Source: Vigna angularis (Eukaryota; Streptophyta; Magnoliopsida; Fabales; Fabaceae). From it: a DNA stretch of 64,000 nt. Below are positions 22,901 to 41,600 of this stretch, piece by piece. The notes below the pieces were generated by a model. The model was not told the DNA's origin, did not search any database, and worked only from the letters and a program-made list of their open reading frames with translations. The position numbers and the translations under genes were made by a program. The stretch's first letter is position 1. Every line of letters begins with the position of its first letter. Location of the stretch: the NCBI RefSeq assembly GCF_016808095.1, contig NC_068976.1, positions 25,886,371 to 25,950,370 on the forward strand, written 5' to 3'.

Positions 22901-25780
22901 CTTAAGATCATGCACCATATCTCTGTTCCCTATCACGTTCATTCAAACCCTATAATGACTTTTACAATAATCTTAATATCTTTTCCTTATTTATCCAATC
23001 ATCTATGTCTTACTTTTTCACTTTTCTATTCCTCTCTTCACTTCTGTACAAGAAATCATTGTTTCGTGAATGCATAGTCAAAAAATGTGGGGAAGGGGTA
23101 AATCAATAAAAGATACCACGCTGACTCTCTCAGTTCTTTCCAACTCACACTCACTATTCACTAATACTTATTAATACCAACACAAACCAGTCAAATAATA
23201 TTTAATATGCTTTAATCAAATTCAAATATCGGTGAAGATTTCATAGATCGTTAAACTATAAGTGGGTTTTGATGTGAGATGATTATGTTTTCACTTTTTA
23301 AAGATTTCTTATAATTTATATTTAAGGCTTGTGTTATCAACACAAAAATTTATGTAAGTAAAAAAAAATATGTCTAGAACCTTTTTTCTTATTAAATTTA
23401 CCGAAAAATTGTTTAAATGGACTTTTTTTTTTTAAATTGATTGAATATATGTCCTTTCGGCAAGTGCAAACAAACTTCAATCATTAACATCTCAACTTAT
23501 CTTAAATTTTGAGAATGATTCTTCTTTGATTACATACAAACAAAGTGCACCAAAAGAAGGTTTTGAAGGGAAAGCTAAATCTTCCTTTTGACCAGAAAAA
23601 ACAATAACCTACTAGACTATATGGCCATTAATAAATGCTTTCATAGTACCAATTAGAGAAATATAAATATGAAGCATGTTAAAACGATAAAACTTTTTCG
23701 ATACCCTTTTAAATAATTTAGATTACTTAATTTGTATTCATCACTCTTAAAATAGTTGTTACAAAAGTTTATATGTACACACATAAATATATACAACTTG
23801 CTTCCTATACTTTTTTATTTAATTATGCAACAAACGAATCCTCTATTTTTTTCTTTCATTCTATTCAACTATACTCGGATTAATTTTGCATCATTTTAAA
23901 TTAAAAACTCGTTTCTATTGATAAATGGCTTATTTAACTTATTGGTTGTAAAATAGAAATGGTTGGGGTGAAATTTTGTTGGTTCTATGTGCATTTATAT
24001 TTTGCAGTAATGGAAACTGTAAAATGTGAAACACGACCCTGCTTGTGGAATGTTCATCTAAATTTGTTTAGCTTTAAATAACCAAATAAACAAAACAGTG
24101 TTCGGTTCATTGTCTCTGTATCTACAATATACCCTTCTCAAGGCTCGTGGCATGTCGTTTGTTTCTAACACTTTTATTTTATTTATCACAAATTTAAAAT
24201 CTCCGAAAAATAAATTAAAATTAAAACCAAGTCAAATCCATAAACAAATAATAAATTATTTTTCTAAGTGAAAAGTTTTTAAATTAAAAAAAAAAAGTCA
24301 ATTCTAAAGCAGATTCTAAATAAATAAAAAAAAAAAACTTTTGGATAATCTTAAATGAAAAAATATATAATTATATGTTTCTATCGCGTTTAAATTGAAG
24401 TAAAAGATCGTTTGAATAATTTTTCTTCAATCTATTCTTTAAAACGTTTTTTAAAAATAAAATCATAAATATATAATGATTTATTCTATCAATTGACAAA
24501 TTTGGATAATAACATAATGAATATTTTATTTTGTATTCAAATTTTATTTTATAAATATACGTTATATTAACTAAATGCTCCTGTCTCATCTTATTTGACA
24601 ATAGTTCACATTATTTCATTTCATTCATTTTCACACATAACATAATATGAGGTTACGTCATCTTAGTACCGAACACGGAATAGAAAAATGATGGTTCTCG
24701 TTAATAAGCAGTTGGGTAGAACAGGACGAAGTCAGATGACAAATTTAAATGTATATGACTTTCAAAGTAGTTAATGTAAAGAGAAGAACAGAACATACTA
24801 TGTAAAATAATTTTACATTATTACGTAACGAAAAATTATGGCATATAGCAATAATAATTGACACTATTTAAATATAAAATGACATTATTTTTTAGTATAA
24901 GTTTAGGGAAACTAATGCTATTAATGTAATAATATATTATTTTATTTTTTAATAAAAAAAAACTGCGAGAGTGGGTATTAATATAATAATTTATGCGTGT
25001 GTGATAGAATAAGGTGTTTGCGTGAGAGTTCATGTTTGGGTGTCTTTGTGTTGCAATTGTCAACAACTCATCATCCATGCCACTTCCTGCCAGCCTGCCA
25101 TTCCCAAAGCCATGATGAAGGAAAATAATAAAATAAAAATAAAATAAAAATAGTTTTATACTTTTACTAAGACAAACAAAGTGTATAACTTTTTACTGCA
25201 CAAAGCTTCACCGCATGTGGATGTTTTTCTGCAGTTAGACGCCAAAGAAAAGAGCATTATTTAGATCAAAGAAATGACCCAAATTAGCTAATGAAGCAAT
25301 GGTTCATTCCCAAGGCCAAGCAATTCAAATTCACCTCACCCTCAATAAATTCTTGGTCCAATGTACCCTCTAAATAATAAAGCAACGCACGTTGTGCCAA
25401 GGATCAGGACGAGGAAAAAGAATAACACACCAAAAATACCTCCTGAGCAACATTATAGGGTCAAAGTGGTCCATCCACTGGTCAAACAACTCAACTCCAC
25501 CTAGCACATTCAGGACACTTTCGTCATTCACATCTCACAAATAAACTATTTTCCATTAAGAATCCTGCCAAAACAACCTTATCACCTTCTAGAATAACCT
25601 TCATTTTTTTTCACTTCCAATGCTTTCTCATCTCGACCACTTCTCACCTACGCGCTTATTGCTTAAATCAACAATACCAACCACGGTTGGTTTTCCCTCA
25701 CCACTGTACAAGTTTAATGATGTCCGTTTATGATTGTGATTACGAGTAATAACAGTTCTTAACTTCCATGCTTTCCTTGT
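19949..25780. other. AT-rich intergenic DNA, no gene seen
   Basis: No open frame with recognisable content. The open stretches on the minus strand near 24371-24601 and 24836-25078 are AT-driven and contain no motif I know. I found no tRNA-like or miRNA-like foldback by eye. Confidence 0.55.
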
Positions 25781-25875
25781 CATAAAATTAATTGCGGAAA
25801 AAGATTAAACAAAGCCCGATGTTGCGTCAGCCTAACCACGTTTAGATCTACACAGTGCAGACCCTATAGCTTACC

Positions 25876-26025
25876 TCATCTCGGCTGCAATGGCTTGAAG
25901 GGAATCTCAGAGATTTTTAAGATCTCAATCAAACACGCACCCATCACTTCTTCCTCAATCCCAAAGAGAAACAACTCCCACAAACGGAAACTGAATCGAA
26001 AGCCTAAAAAGATGAGAAGTTGTAT
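25876..26025 (-). other. Exon-like segment with short ORF and splice donor
   Basis: Read on the minus strand, a non-repetitive stretch contains a 22-codon ORF from ATGGGTGCG and then GAGATGAG|GTAAGC, a strong donor-like sequence. It lies about 450 bp downstream of the DVL stop codon on the same strand. It could be a 3' untranslated exon of the DVL transcript or an independent non-coding transcript. No protein homology recognised. Confidence 0.3.
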
Positions 26026-26455
26026 TTAAGAGGAGCATGAAAAAAAAAAACAAAAAAGGAAAAGAAAATATAAAAGCAGAGGCAACCAGCAGAATTTTTA
26101 TCTCTCTAAGCTATATCATATATTTCAATTAATCTCTCCATTCTAAACATGTCTCCTCTATCAGTTCTCAGACAGCCAAGAAAATTATCAAAGGTAACAC
26201 CAAACATGACTACCCTCCATTGACGGGGGTTCCCAGAACAACCTTAAAAAAAAGAAAAAAGCAAAACAAAATTGAAAATTTCTAGCCAAGAGAAACAATT
26301 TTTTTTATGTACAGGTATATCTCAAGCGGCCTCCATAACACCGAAAAGGGATCTGATCTAAAGCGAAAGAAAAGGACTGAGGGGACTCAAAAAGAGAGAG
26401 CTTTATGCACTCTCAACAACCCATCGTGTCTCCCTCACAAACCCTTTTCTTCTCT

Positions 26456-26698
26456 TCACGAATCGCTGTAGTCACGCCAGCATATGAGCATTGTGACACA
26501 CCGCCTCATGATGTAGAAGCGCGCCCTTTGCTCCTTCACGAGCCTGGCACACTTGCTGGCAAAGGCACACCTTCTCTGGGAGGAATTCTTGATGAATGGG
26601 GTAGTGGAGGACCTGCTTCTGGTGGATCCTTCTTTCTTGGAGAGCTTCCACTTCTCATCGAAGTACAGAGTGGGTGTGGTGGATACAGAAGAAGCCAT
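26456..26698 (-). CDS. DVL/ROTUNDIFOLIA-like small signalling peptide, 80 aa
   Basis: Plant-specific small peptide of the DEVIL (DVL)/ROTUNDIFOLIA FOUR-LIKE family, plasma-membrane-associated regulators of polar cell proliferation and organ shape. The C-terminal RTF domain is diagnostic: residues about 44-76 include RRCAFASKCARLVKEQRAR followed by FYIMRRCVTMLICWRDY. The variable N-terminus is Ser/Thr-rich with a YFDEKWKLSKKE segment typical of one DVL subgroup. The frame stays open upstream to 26800, but the ATG at 26696-26698 (MASSVSTTP) is chosen because it gives the usual family length and the added residues are translated CT-repeat leader. The gene has no intron and is preceded by a well-placed TATA box. 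I am sure of the family, not of which numbered member. Confidence 0.93.
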   Translation of the reverse strand: MASSVSTTPTLYFDEKWKLSKKEGSTRSRSSTTPFIKNSSQRRCAFASKCARLVKEQRARFYIMRRCVTMLICWRDYSDS

Positions 26699-26715
26699 GG
26701 AGATGAAATAAAGGG

Positions 26716-26736
26716 ATGAGAGGGAGAGGGAGAGGG
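26716..26736 (-). promoter_or_regulatory. CT-repeat in the DVL 5' leader
   Basis: A GA-rich run on the plus strand (CT on the coding strand) lies 18-38 bp before the start codon. It is downstream of the TATA box and therefore probably transcribed leader. Confidence 0.45.
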
Positions 26737-26828
26737 AAAAGGAGAAACTTTGGGCTGTGGGGTGTGGGAAGTGAATTAATTTACCGAGAGACTGAATCAC
26801 TGAGGAAGGGATGAAGGGTAGGGTGAGT

Positions 26829-26838
26829 ATTTATAAGG
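26829..26838 (-). promoter_or_regulatory. TATA box of the DVL gene
   Basis: CCTTATAAATAC on the minus strand, about 130 bp before the start codon, predicts transcription starting near 26800, giving a leader of roughly 100 bases. Confidence 0.6.
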
Positions 26839-26839
26839 G

Positions 26840-33266
<6,427 letters not shown>

Positions 33267-33817
33267 CACTAGTAAAAAAAGGTTTTTTAACGCGCTATAT
33301 ACGTCTCGGTTTTACTGAAACCGAAGCTACTGAAACCGAAGCATATAAAAGCGTGCTGGCATTATCATAGTTTTAACGAAAGTATATGCCTCGGTTGTCC
33401 GAGAATCGATGCCTAAAGGGGGATACTGCCTCGGTTCTGAAAACAACCGAGTCAGAAAACTTTGATTCCACTTGCAAAAAGGACTTTTCACTTGACAACT
33501 TTTCTGATATAAAGGTTCTACCTCGGTTATCTGACCAACCGAGGCAGTAGAGGAGGTGAGAGAGGGTAAATCTGATATTAGATTTTCACCTCCACATTTT
33601 CTCTCGACCCAACCACCTCCCTCTTCTCTGACTCACTCTCATCAACCATTGTCAACCCCTCGTCCCTCCTCTACTTCTCCTCCATCGCCCCCCTCCTTTT
33701 CTTCACCATCGCCTTTGTCTCCTCCTCCATCTCCCCCCTCATTTTCTTCACCGCGCCCCTCCTCCTCCCTTCCCAACCCCAACACCGCCACCACCACCAA
33801 CAACCCCAACACCACCA

Positions 33818-34427
33818 GGCGACGCCCAATGGTGCTCCCTCTGCGATCTCTTCTACCTCGTCTTCAAAAACGTCGACGACAAGCTCAAGCCACACATCGC
33901 CCTCTCCAATCTCTCCCTACCCTCCGACTGCGCCACCGCCATGGTCCTCTCCCGCCTCGCCCACGGCCTCTCCGCCAAAACCCTCACTACCCGCTACTCC
34001 CTCGATCCGTACCTCGTCTCCAAAATCACCAACATGGTCACCTGCCTCCTCGATCCGCTACCCGTTGGTCACCGCTGCCTCCTCGAGACCACCCAGGCCG
34101 TTGAGGAACTCACATCCCTCCCCAACATGTGCAGCGCCATCGACACCACCCCCGTCAACCTCCGCTCCACCCCCAAAAGCAACCCTAACCTCAACCCCTA
34201 CCGCTGCCGCTACGGCTACCCCTCTCTTTTCCTCCAGGTCGTCTCCGATCACAAGATCTTCTGGGACGTCTGCGTCAAGGCCCCCAACGGCACCAACAAC
34301 GCCACCCACTTCCGCGACAGCCTCCTCTACCGCCCTCTACTGCCCTTTCTCCTCTTCCTGATCTCTCCCAATGGGATGGGCACCCCCGCGCAGAACCTGT
34401 TCGATGAAATGCTCATGAAGGGAAGGA
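33818..34427 (+). pseudogene. Captured, internally deleted HARBI1/ALP1-like (PIF/Harbinger-derived) nuclease fragment
   Basis: The frame reads GDAQWCSLCDLFYLVF, then MVLSRLAHGLSAKTL, YSLDPYLVSKITNMV, ELTSLPNMCSAID, FWDVCVKAP, THFRDSLLY and GMGTPAQNLFDEMLMKGRSV. This order is that of the plant nuclear proteins annotated as putative nuclease HARBI1, domesticated relatives of PIF/Harbinger transposases (DDE_4 fold). Compared with the family, a short piece is missing before LLETTQ and a longer one, roughly 30 residues, after DSLLY. The second loss removes the GD...GYPL region with a catalytic Asp. The frame ends at 34447 after running into the next fragment. Upstream (33590-33815) is Pro/Ser-rich low-complexity DNA. 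High GC content marks it as host-gene sequence captured by element C. Confidence 0.82.
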
Positions 34428-34601
34428 GTGTATGGGGCAGTGTTTGACTTTGCCAATCCACCGAGAGGTTCAATCCTGGTGAGGTTTCAAGTTGGCGTTA
34501 ATTGGATTGCACTAAACATCCCTATTCCTTATAATTGGAAGCCTGAAGCTACTTGTGACACCAAACTAAGAAGGTACTTTGATTATGTGTTACAAAGTTA
34601 G
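34428..34601 (+). pseudogene. Captured 3'-terminal fragment of an expansin-like gene
   Basis: In the frame starting GTG at 34428 the translation is VYGAVFDFANPPRGSILVRF, then QVGVNWIALNIPIPYNWKP, then EATCDTKLRR, ending at a TAG after 57 codons. The order GAVFD-x-ANPPRGSI-x-(V/L)RFQV...W...IP-x-WK-x-x-A-x-x-DT fits the C-terminal end of expansin-like (EXLB-type) cell-wall proteins, as I remember that family. It begins exactly where the HARBI1-like similarity stops, in a different frame, so the two fragments come from different genes. Short and partly degenerate, so the family call is less sure than for its neighbour. Confidence 0.5.
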
Positions 34602-34614
34602 TGTTGTTAAGGCT

Positions 34615-34690
34615 GGTGTAGTTGTTGTGCTGGTAGAATTGATGGTGTAGTTTTTGTGCTGGTAGAATTGATGGTGTAGTTGTTGTGCTC
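34615..34690. repeat. 29-bp tandem repeat, about 2.6 units, in element C
   Basis: GGTGTAGTTGTTGTGCTGGT plus AGAATTGAT repeats at 34615, 34644 and 34673 with one base difference, just downstream of the expansin-like fragment. Confidence 0.9.
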
Positions 34691-35108
34691 TCAGCCTCAT
34701 CATTTTGTTTGATGATTTCACACTTGTATATTTTGTGAATGAAATTGGTATACTTCAAAAGTAGATCATCATCTTTTGTTTACAATTTTTGGTTTCAATG
34801 CTTTGGAGCTTTGCTCAAATGATTGCTGATTGAGGAAAAAAAACTTAAACCCCCTCTATTGCAACCTCTGTTGTAGAAAGGTTGAGGAAAAAAAAATAAA
34901 CTCTTCTACTACCTCGGTTCAACTAAAACCGAGGCATAAGAACCCTCTACTACCTCGGTTGTATTTCAACTGAGGCAAAAACATACACCTTTTTGACTCG
35001 GTTCAGAACCGAGGCAAAAAGGGATAGACTTTTTACCTCGCCAGTATTGCGGAACCGCTGTTTATGGACAAAAAATAATCGTTGTCGTTTCCCTTGACCG
35101 CACTAGTG

Positions 35109-35577
35109 GATGGATCAAGGTAGGGTGTGGTGGGATTATTTAATCCAATCATTGTGGTTTTTGTCTTTTCATCTTCATATCAATTTAAGTCTAATTCAAA
35201 ATTATATTGTTTTTAATTTCACTGAGTAACAATATTGTGCTTTCATTATCTCTTGTCATGTTGTTCAGTTTACTTGGATAACAATATTGTGTTTTCATAT
35301 GTTAGTATTCTAAAATTTGTGGAGTTATTTTAAGTTCGTTCTCATAATAATGTTGTTTAAGGTTGATTCTCTAAGTGTGTAGCTTAAGTTTAGGTTATAT
35401 TTGCGGGTTTTAAAAAATGGTATTAAAAATGGTTATTTAGTTGTGCTTGAATTCTTAACACACCATGCATGAGAATTATTTTAATAATTAAATATGCCAC
35501 GTGAATTGCATTGAGATTACATTTTAGACAATGTTAATTATCTCAAAATTATGTGTATAGACATATCCATGTGCAAA

Positions 35578-35616
<39 letters not shown>

Positions 35617-38600
35617 TTTATTAAAAATTTTGGTATATATGGTTTATTTTTTATTCACGCTATAGTAGTACCATATAATAGACTAGTTCTCTTTCATAAT
35701 GAGAAAGAGACTGTTTTTGTCTTTGACTTAATCACATCCTTTTACGATTCTGCTAATAATACTTAGCAATGTTTATAAGTAAAATTTAAGGGATTTAAAA
35801 GGCAGATCTTTAGAAACGTATCCCTGTAGTAAAATGACATTTTTTTTTACCGAAGTTAAAATTTTAACCAAATTTAAGGGTTAATATTGAATTTAATTGG
35901 CAAATTTTAGAATATAGATTAAAAATAATATATACAGTATATATGTATAAAAAAAAGTTCATTGACTTCCATAATAATTATTTTAAAAATCAAAATAACA
36001 TTACTTTTATAATTGATTGCTCATATTATTATTTTTTTCATTCACATAGTTTATATAGTTTTATTAATACTATACGAGTTACATGGATATGGGTAAATTT
36101 GTTTTTAGATTTAGTCTAGGGATTGGTATGAGAGAAATGAATTATATAACATGTTAAATACTATTAAATATCAAAATTTGAACTATTATTATTGATTAAG
36201 GACAAAAAATATATATCACAATCTTAAATAAAATTGATGACAAGAAAATGTTACTACTTCATGTGTAAGAAGAAATGTTTTTGCACTACATTCACACCAT
36301 GTTTTTTTTATGATTGTTATATAATGTTATTTAAGAAAATTGTATAAAATTTTTTTCTTAATGATCAGACCATAGATAAGATTTTTTAAGGATACACGAT
36401 GATTTATATTAGTTTATCTAAAATACTTGGCTTATATATAGTTCTTATATAAACTGTATTTACGAAGTTTCACTAATTAAAACTTAAATTATAAGTGAGT
36501 ACACTAACATATTTGGTTATCCCTTCTTAATATTTCTTTTTATTATTGAAAATAGTATTATGATTCTTAACTGTAATTACCCTAAATAAAAAAGTTATAA
36601 CAAGTTTATGAATATGGTTCTTCATAATATGGACATTCTCACAAAGTAGAAAATATATCTCAATAAGGCACATTATATTTTCATATACTATATCTTAGCA
36701 TCTTTGTTCCTATGTAGGCTTTCAGAAAAGATTATGGTTGTTGTGTGTATTCATGTGTTTGATAATATGTTTAAAGAAATTTTGCATAAAAATATCTTTA
36801 ATATTTTATGCTTGTTGAAGTGAGTTCAAATATAAAAGGCTGTATTATCTTCTTTTATTCTCAAATTAGATAAATAAATAATAAGATTGGATTACATTTA
36901 ATTTCACATTGTCAAAATCTTTTTGTTTCATTACTAGTAAGATTGTGTTACTCTATTTAAGATTTAAGTTGAGTACATAAACTCTTATAAATCATATGTT
37001 AATTTTAAATATGTATAGAACATAAACCTTTATTACTTTGATTATTCCTAAGTTAATTATTAATTAATTTAGCATAGTATTTGATAACCTAACATTAAAA
37101 AAAAGAGCTTTTAAAAGGATTCTATGTGTATAAGTGTAACTCTCCTAAACAAAATGCATTTTAAAATACTTTTAAGTGAAATAGTTATTAATTGAAATAT
37201 TTAGAAATTATTATAACATTATAGTAAAAGATAGTTTAGTGCACTTAAACATAACATGTGTTAGATTGTTCAAATTTTAAAATTTTTCTTTCTTTTATGG
37301 TGACAAATACTAACAATATTAAATTGATTATATCACAAACAAATATGTGAGCATAGGTGTAAAGCATTTATATAAAGATATATACAATAACCAAAACCTA
37401 TAACATGTTTCTCCCAAAAAGATAACATTTCTCCAAAAATATCTTCACTAACTCTAAATAGATGACTTTGTGCAAAGGAAGTAACTTTTTAAACTTAGGG
37501 TCAAAACTTTCATATGGGCTGTTCTAAAGGATGGTTTAGAGACTAAACAACAAGCATATTGTTTGCAAGCTGGCCAATGACCCCACCCTATCTAATATGC
37601 ATGGCTCTTGTTCAGACTAGTTCATATTTTTAGGATAATTCTTCATCCTAACTTCATCAAATTTTACTTATGTGACTTATATATCAGTAAATACAATGAA
37701 TTTAACAATAGCTTTATTTGCCTGCATTTATAAGAACACATTTTTTTCTTACAAAATTTTCCTATGGATTTACCTTCAACATACCATGTTAAAGAAGATG
37801 CTTCATGAATTTTTGAAGGATTTTTAGCAGCTTTACTCTTTCGATTATGGGTTTTTGTCAGGAAGATCAATTTTCTCTGGTTAAGTATAGCCAATTTATG
37901 AGATATTCTTACTGTGCATGGAATAAAGATAAAAAAAAAGAAAACTTTAATTTTGGAAGAATTCTGCTCTAGTTATTCCTGTGATTTGGATAGGTAATGA
38001 GTAAAATATATATTTGTACAAAGTAAAGTTTAATTAAAAAAATGAAATGGATATCTTTATAGATTAAACTTAATTTATGCATAATTTAAAAATAAAAATT
38101 GAAGAAAGTACTTCATGGAGAAGGTTTACAAATTATTCATACATAAATTATTTTAATCTATGAATAAATCTATATATTTTGTATTATTTTTATACAAAAA
38201 TTTATACAAGTATGTTCAAAGAAAACTTGAAAACTCAGTTTATACATATAAAAGGAGATCTTTATTGATATCTTGACAGTAATAATTTAATTAAAAGGTA
38301 TGAACAGTAAAAATTCATTCTATTATTTTTTATAAATCATTATACATGAGAAAACTGTTGAGTTTTATATACTACTTCAAAATCATGGTAAAATGGTTTT
38401 TAATTCAAACAATAGTATGAGAAGTTTTACCACCTAGAAGAATGACTCTTATTAATATGCTGTGGCATTATTTTTTATTCAAACACAATAAAAAAGTTAT
38501 TTTTATTCAAACATAATAAAAAATAATAAGATGGATTAAATTTGAACTGATATAACCTAAACCCTAAATTTCTAGAAACAATGGAGACAAGAGTTGTTCT

Positions 38601-41600
38601 GATGTCTATATTTTTCACTTTCTTTTAAAGGGTAAGCTGACAAACTATGAATGAAGAGGCAATTTTGAAATTCTTTTTCTTTTATTGTCTGGTAAAACTA
38701 TAAAAACAAAATATTTTTCTCCCTTTCCTTTGGGCGATGAGCCAATCCGAACTAGAATCCAAGTTATAAACTTTGCAGTGGATGGCAGCACATGGAACGT
38801 ACACCTAGTGGGCCTCGTCCTCGGATAGTTTACTGTGTAATTTGTCTCATACTAATTACAAACGTGTCGCTCATAAAAAGAGAGATATATCTGTACCTAC
38901 CAAGCACCAAAACTACCCTACAAACAAGGTGCCTCAGAGACACAAAAACCCCTACGACTTATCTGATCCAAAGCTTTTTAGAATTTATCTGAGTCATCCA
39001 ATTATTTTATTAAAAAAATGTTTGGATTTGAGTTTTATGAATGCAAAACATGTAATTGGTACGAAGTATTAGTTTGTCAGATGTGTTGTTTAGAATATAT
39101 ATGTTCACTTTTAAATTAAATTAAATTAAAATTGTTTTTAAAATAAAATAAGGGTAAACTCATTAAAATTTGAACTTCTTAGAATTGTAGCCGGAAAAGT
39201 TTGATTTCATCTTTGCTATTTTGTAAGAAAGGTCCACTACTCTTTTTTTTCTTTGTTTTGTTCATCATCTCATTGGAAAACAACGTGGTCAAGCATGACT
39301 CATCTAGAATGATTGTTGGAGATATTTTTAAATAATTAATTACCTTCAATTGTTTAAAGCTGTTGTTTTCAGAAATTGTTTGAAAAGAGAACCTTCTAAT
39401 GGAAGGTGATAGTTAAATCACTCTTTTTCTTTGTACACCAGTTCTTGTTTGCAGCTATTCAGCATGCAGTTTTTTTCACTTTTTCTTTTCTTTTTTTCCA
39501 GCAAGATGTGGAACACAACCACTGAAATGAAGTTACCATCAAGCACTGTCAACTTGTTTATGAAAAGGGGAACACATACTCCTTACAGATATTTTCTCAA
39601 ACTCTCTTTTATGATGATCTTTTCTTAGATTTCCACTTTTACTTTTCAGCTGTGCTGACTAGGTCAAAGTTATAACACATGCATCTTCAATATGTAAAAC
39701 GTTTCATATTAAGCTCATCTGCCACATGATTCACTCTCCACTACCCATATTCAAAATATTAGGCCTATTTTTTAGATTGCATTATTCAACTTTGTATTTT
39801 AGTGTAACAACATTATTCTCTCCAAATAATTAATTACATAAGTTTAGACATCATACCATGGAAAATAAAGTTGTTGTAGTGTTGATCCTAAGGATGTCTA
39901 ATTCTGTAAGCCAAGTAGTTTTTTTTTTCTTAAATCAGGTGATTTGATATTGTCAGACATGTGAGGATTAATATATAAATCTCCAAATCAATTTAAAGTG
40001 CTTTGTTTATTTAAAGTTGAAACTTCTAATCTTTCAGTGTTATCTAAAGCCAAGTCCTCAACTGTTGAGTGAGAGTCATGGTTGCCAAAATATTTTCTTA
40101 TGTAATTAACAGAGAAATTCTTAATGTATCTCATTAACAATAATTTTCAGGGATCTGAACATATCTATGGGAAGAGTTTCTGGTTTTTGTCAGATTCCAT
40201 CGTTTAATGATTGGTTATAATTACTATTAGAATAGATTTTGTGTCTCTTTGTTGGAATTGTACAACAACATTGAAATCTCAATATTGATTTCTGTTTATG
40301 GTTATATAACCATCCAAACTAACCGAATTGAAATCTTGGCTGATAAATAAACATCAATTTTAACATATTTTTGTAGTTTCTGGTAGACTTTTCTAAAGTT
40401 TTAACAATTAATGTGTTCATGCCTAGTTGGTATTTTGTTACTCAGTCTTATCCTACATTCAATAAATGATGTTCGGCTAATAGCCATGGAGAAGACCCTC
40501 TGGTTCATCATCCCGACAAAAATGCAGAAAAAATATAGAAATTGATAATCTCTGTTATTCAACACTGAAAAAAAAAATTCTAACAAAAAATAATGATATT
40601 TCCTCTTACTTCTTGTCCACTCAAATTGGTATTTTCTTGCAATCTCACCATAAGATTTTGCTGTTTTGCTTGATTCAAATTCTACTCACTGGATTACACA
40701 AAGGCCAAAGGTTACAAGTAATGAAAACATATATTCTCACGTAATTGATATTTAAGTCCTACCCTTCCTAAAATGAACCACTTGGGTTATACAGTTTTCG
40801 TATTCTTTGTCAGTTTATGATGCATATGTCTCATCCTTTGGACAAAATATCTGTAAAACAGAAGCAGAAAACAGTGACAGGCTATGTAAAAGCATGATAT
40901 CCTATAGGCTTCATTAATGGGGTTGATCAATAATGAAAGACAAAAAGATTCACGTTTTATGTAGGATTCGAAAGTAACGGTGGTAGTTTTTTTGGAGTTA
41001 TTTCCTGGTTTGAAGTATTTCTTGAGAATTACAAGGAATATGCAACATTTTAGACTGTGGTTAGGTAGAAACCTCGTGAATTGGCTGAAGCGACAATTGT
41101 ACTAAAAGGGTGACCGACAATTTTTGTTTTCATCTGACACTTTCATTTGATCTCAAAAGAACAAAGTAATGATTGTCACCCAATTCCATGGTTCCTTGCT
41201 TCCTTGTACATAAATATTTGAAGAAAATGACTTTTCACCTTAGCCAAGTGTAAATAAGCTTTTCAGTTTTCAGGGGAAGAAACTAATATCTACTATAAAG
41301 GATATTTTGAAGTTTGTGACATTTGACCATCCCAGTGAAAATCAACTTTTTAAGGGAAGAAAGCAAAATCTACCATAGAAGATATTTCAGATCCTCCTTG
41401 ACTATTAAGCACTGTCAAATTCATTGAACAGAAGAACTCCCATATTATCGGGATAAAAACAAATAAAAAAAAGTATACAAGACAAATACTACTTCAACTT
41501 AAAGTCTATAAGTTTCCTAAACTCTTGGACCATGCCTACACTACACATGTTACTTTGTCATTCAACAAAAAATGTTTCACCACCCTGAAGATACTTTGAT

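Larger units (their letters stand above)
33267..35108. mobile_element. CACTA-type element C carrying two gene fragments
   Basis: The left end is CACTAGTAAAAAAAGGTTTT; the right end on the minus strand is CACTAGTGCGGTCAAGGGAA. The flanking triplets are CAT (33264-33266) and GAT (35109-35111), so the duplication is 2 of 3 bases. The ends match element B closely. Subterminal zones (33290-33560 and 34900-35060) are hairpins with core CCTCGGTT...AACCGAGGCA. The interior carries a GC-rich captured HARBI1-like nuclease fragment joined to an expansin-like fragment. No CACTA transposase is present, so the element is non-autonomous. Confidence 0.82.

Noticed and set aside
26405..26719. 104-residue plus-strand frame opposite the DVL gene
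   Set aside because: Antisense shadow; the DVL domain on the other strand is unmistakable.
33556..34104. 182-residue Pro/Ser/Arg-rich frame
   Set aside because: Out of frame with the HARBI1-like protein encoded by the same DNA; it is a shadow of GC-rich sequence.
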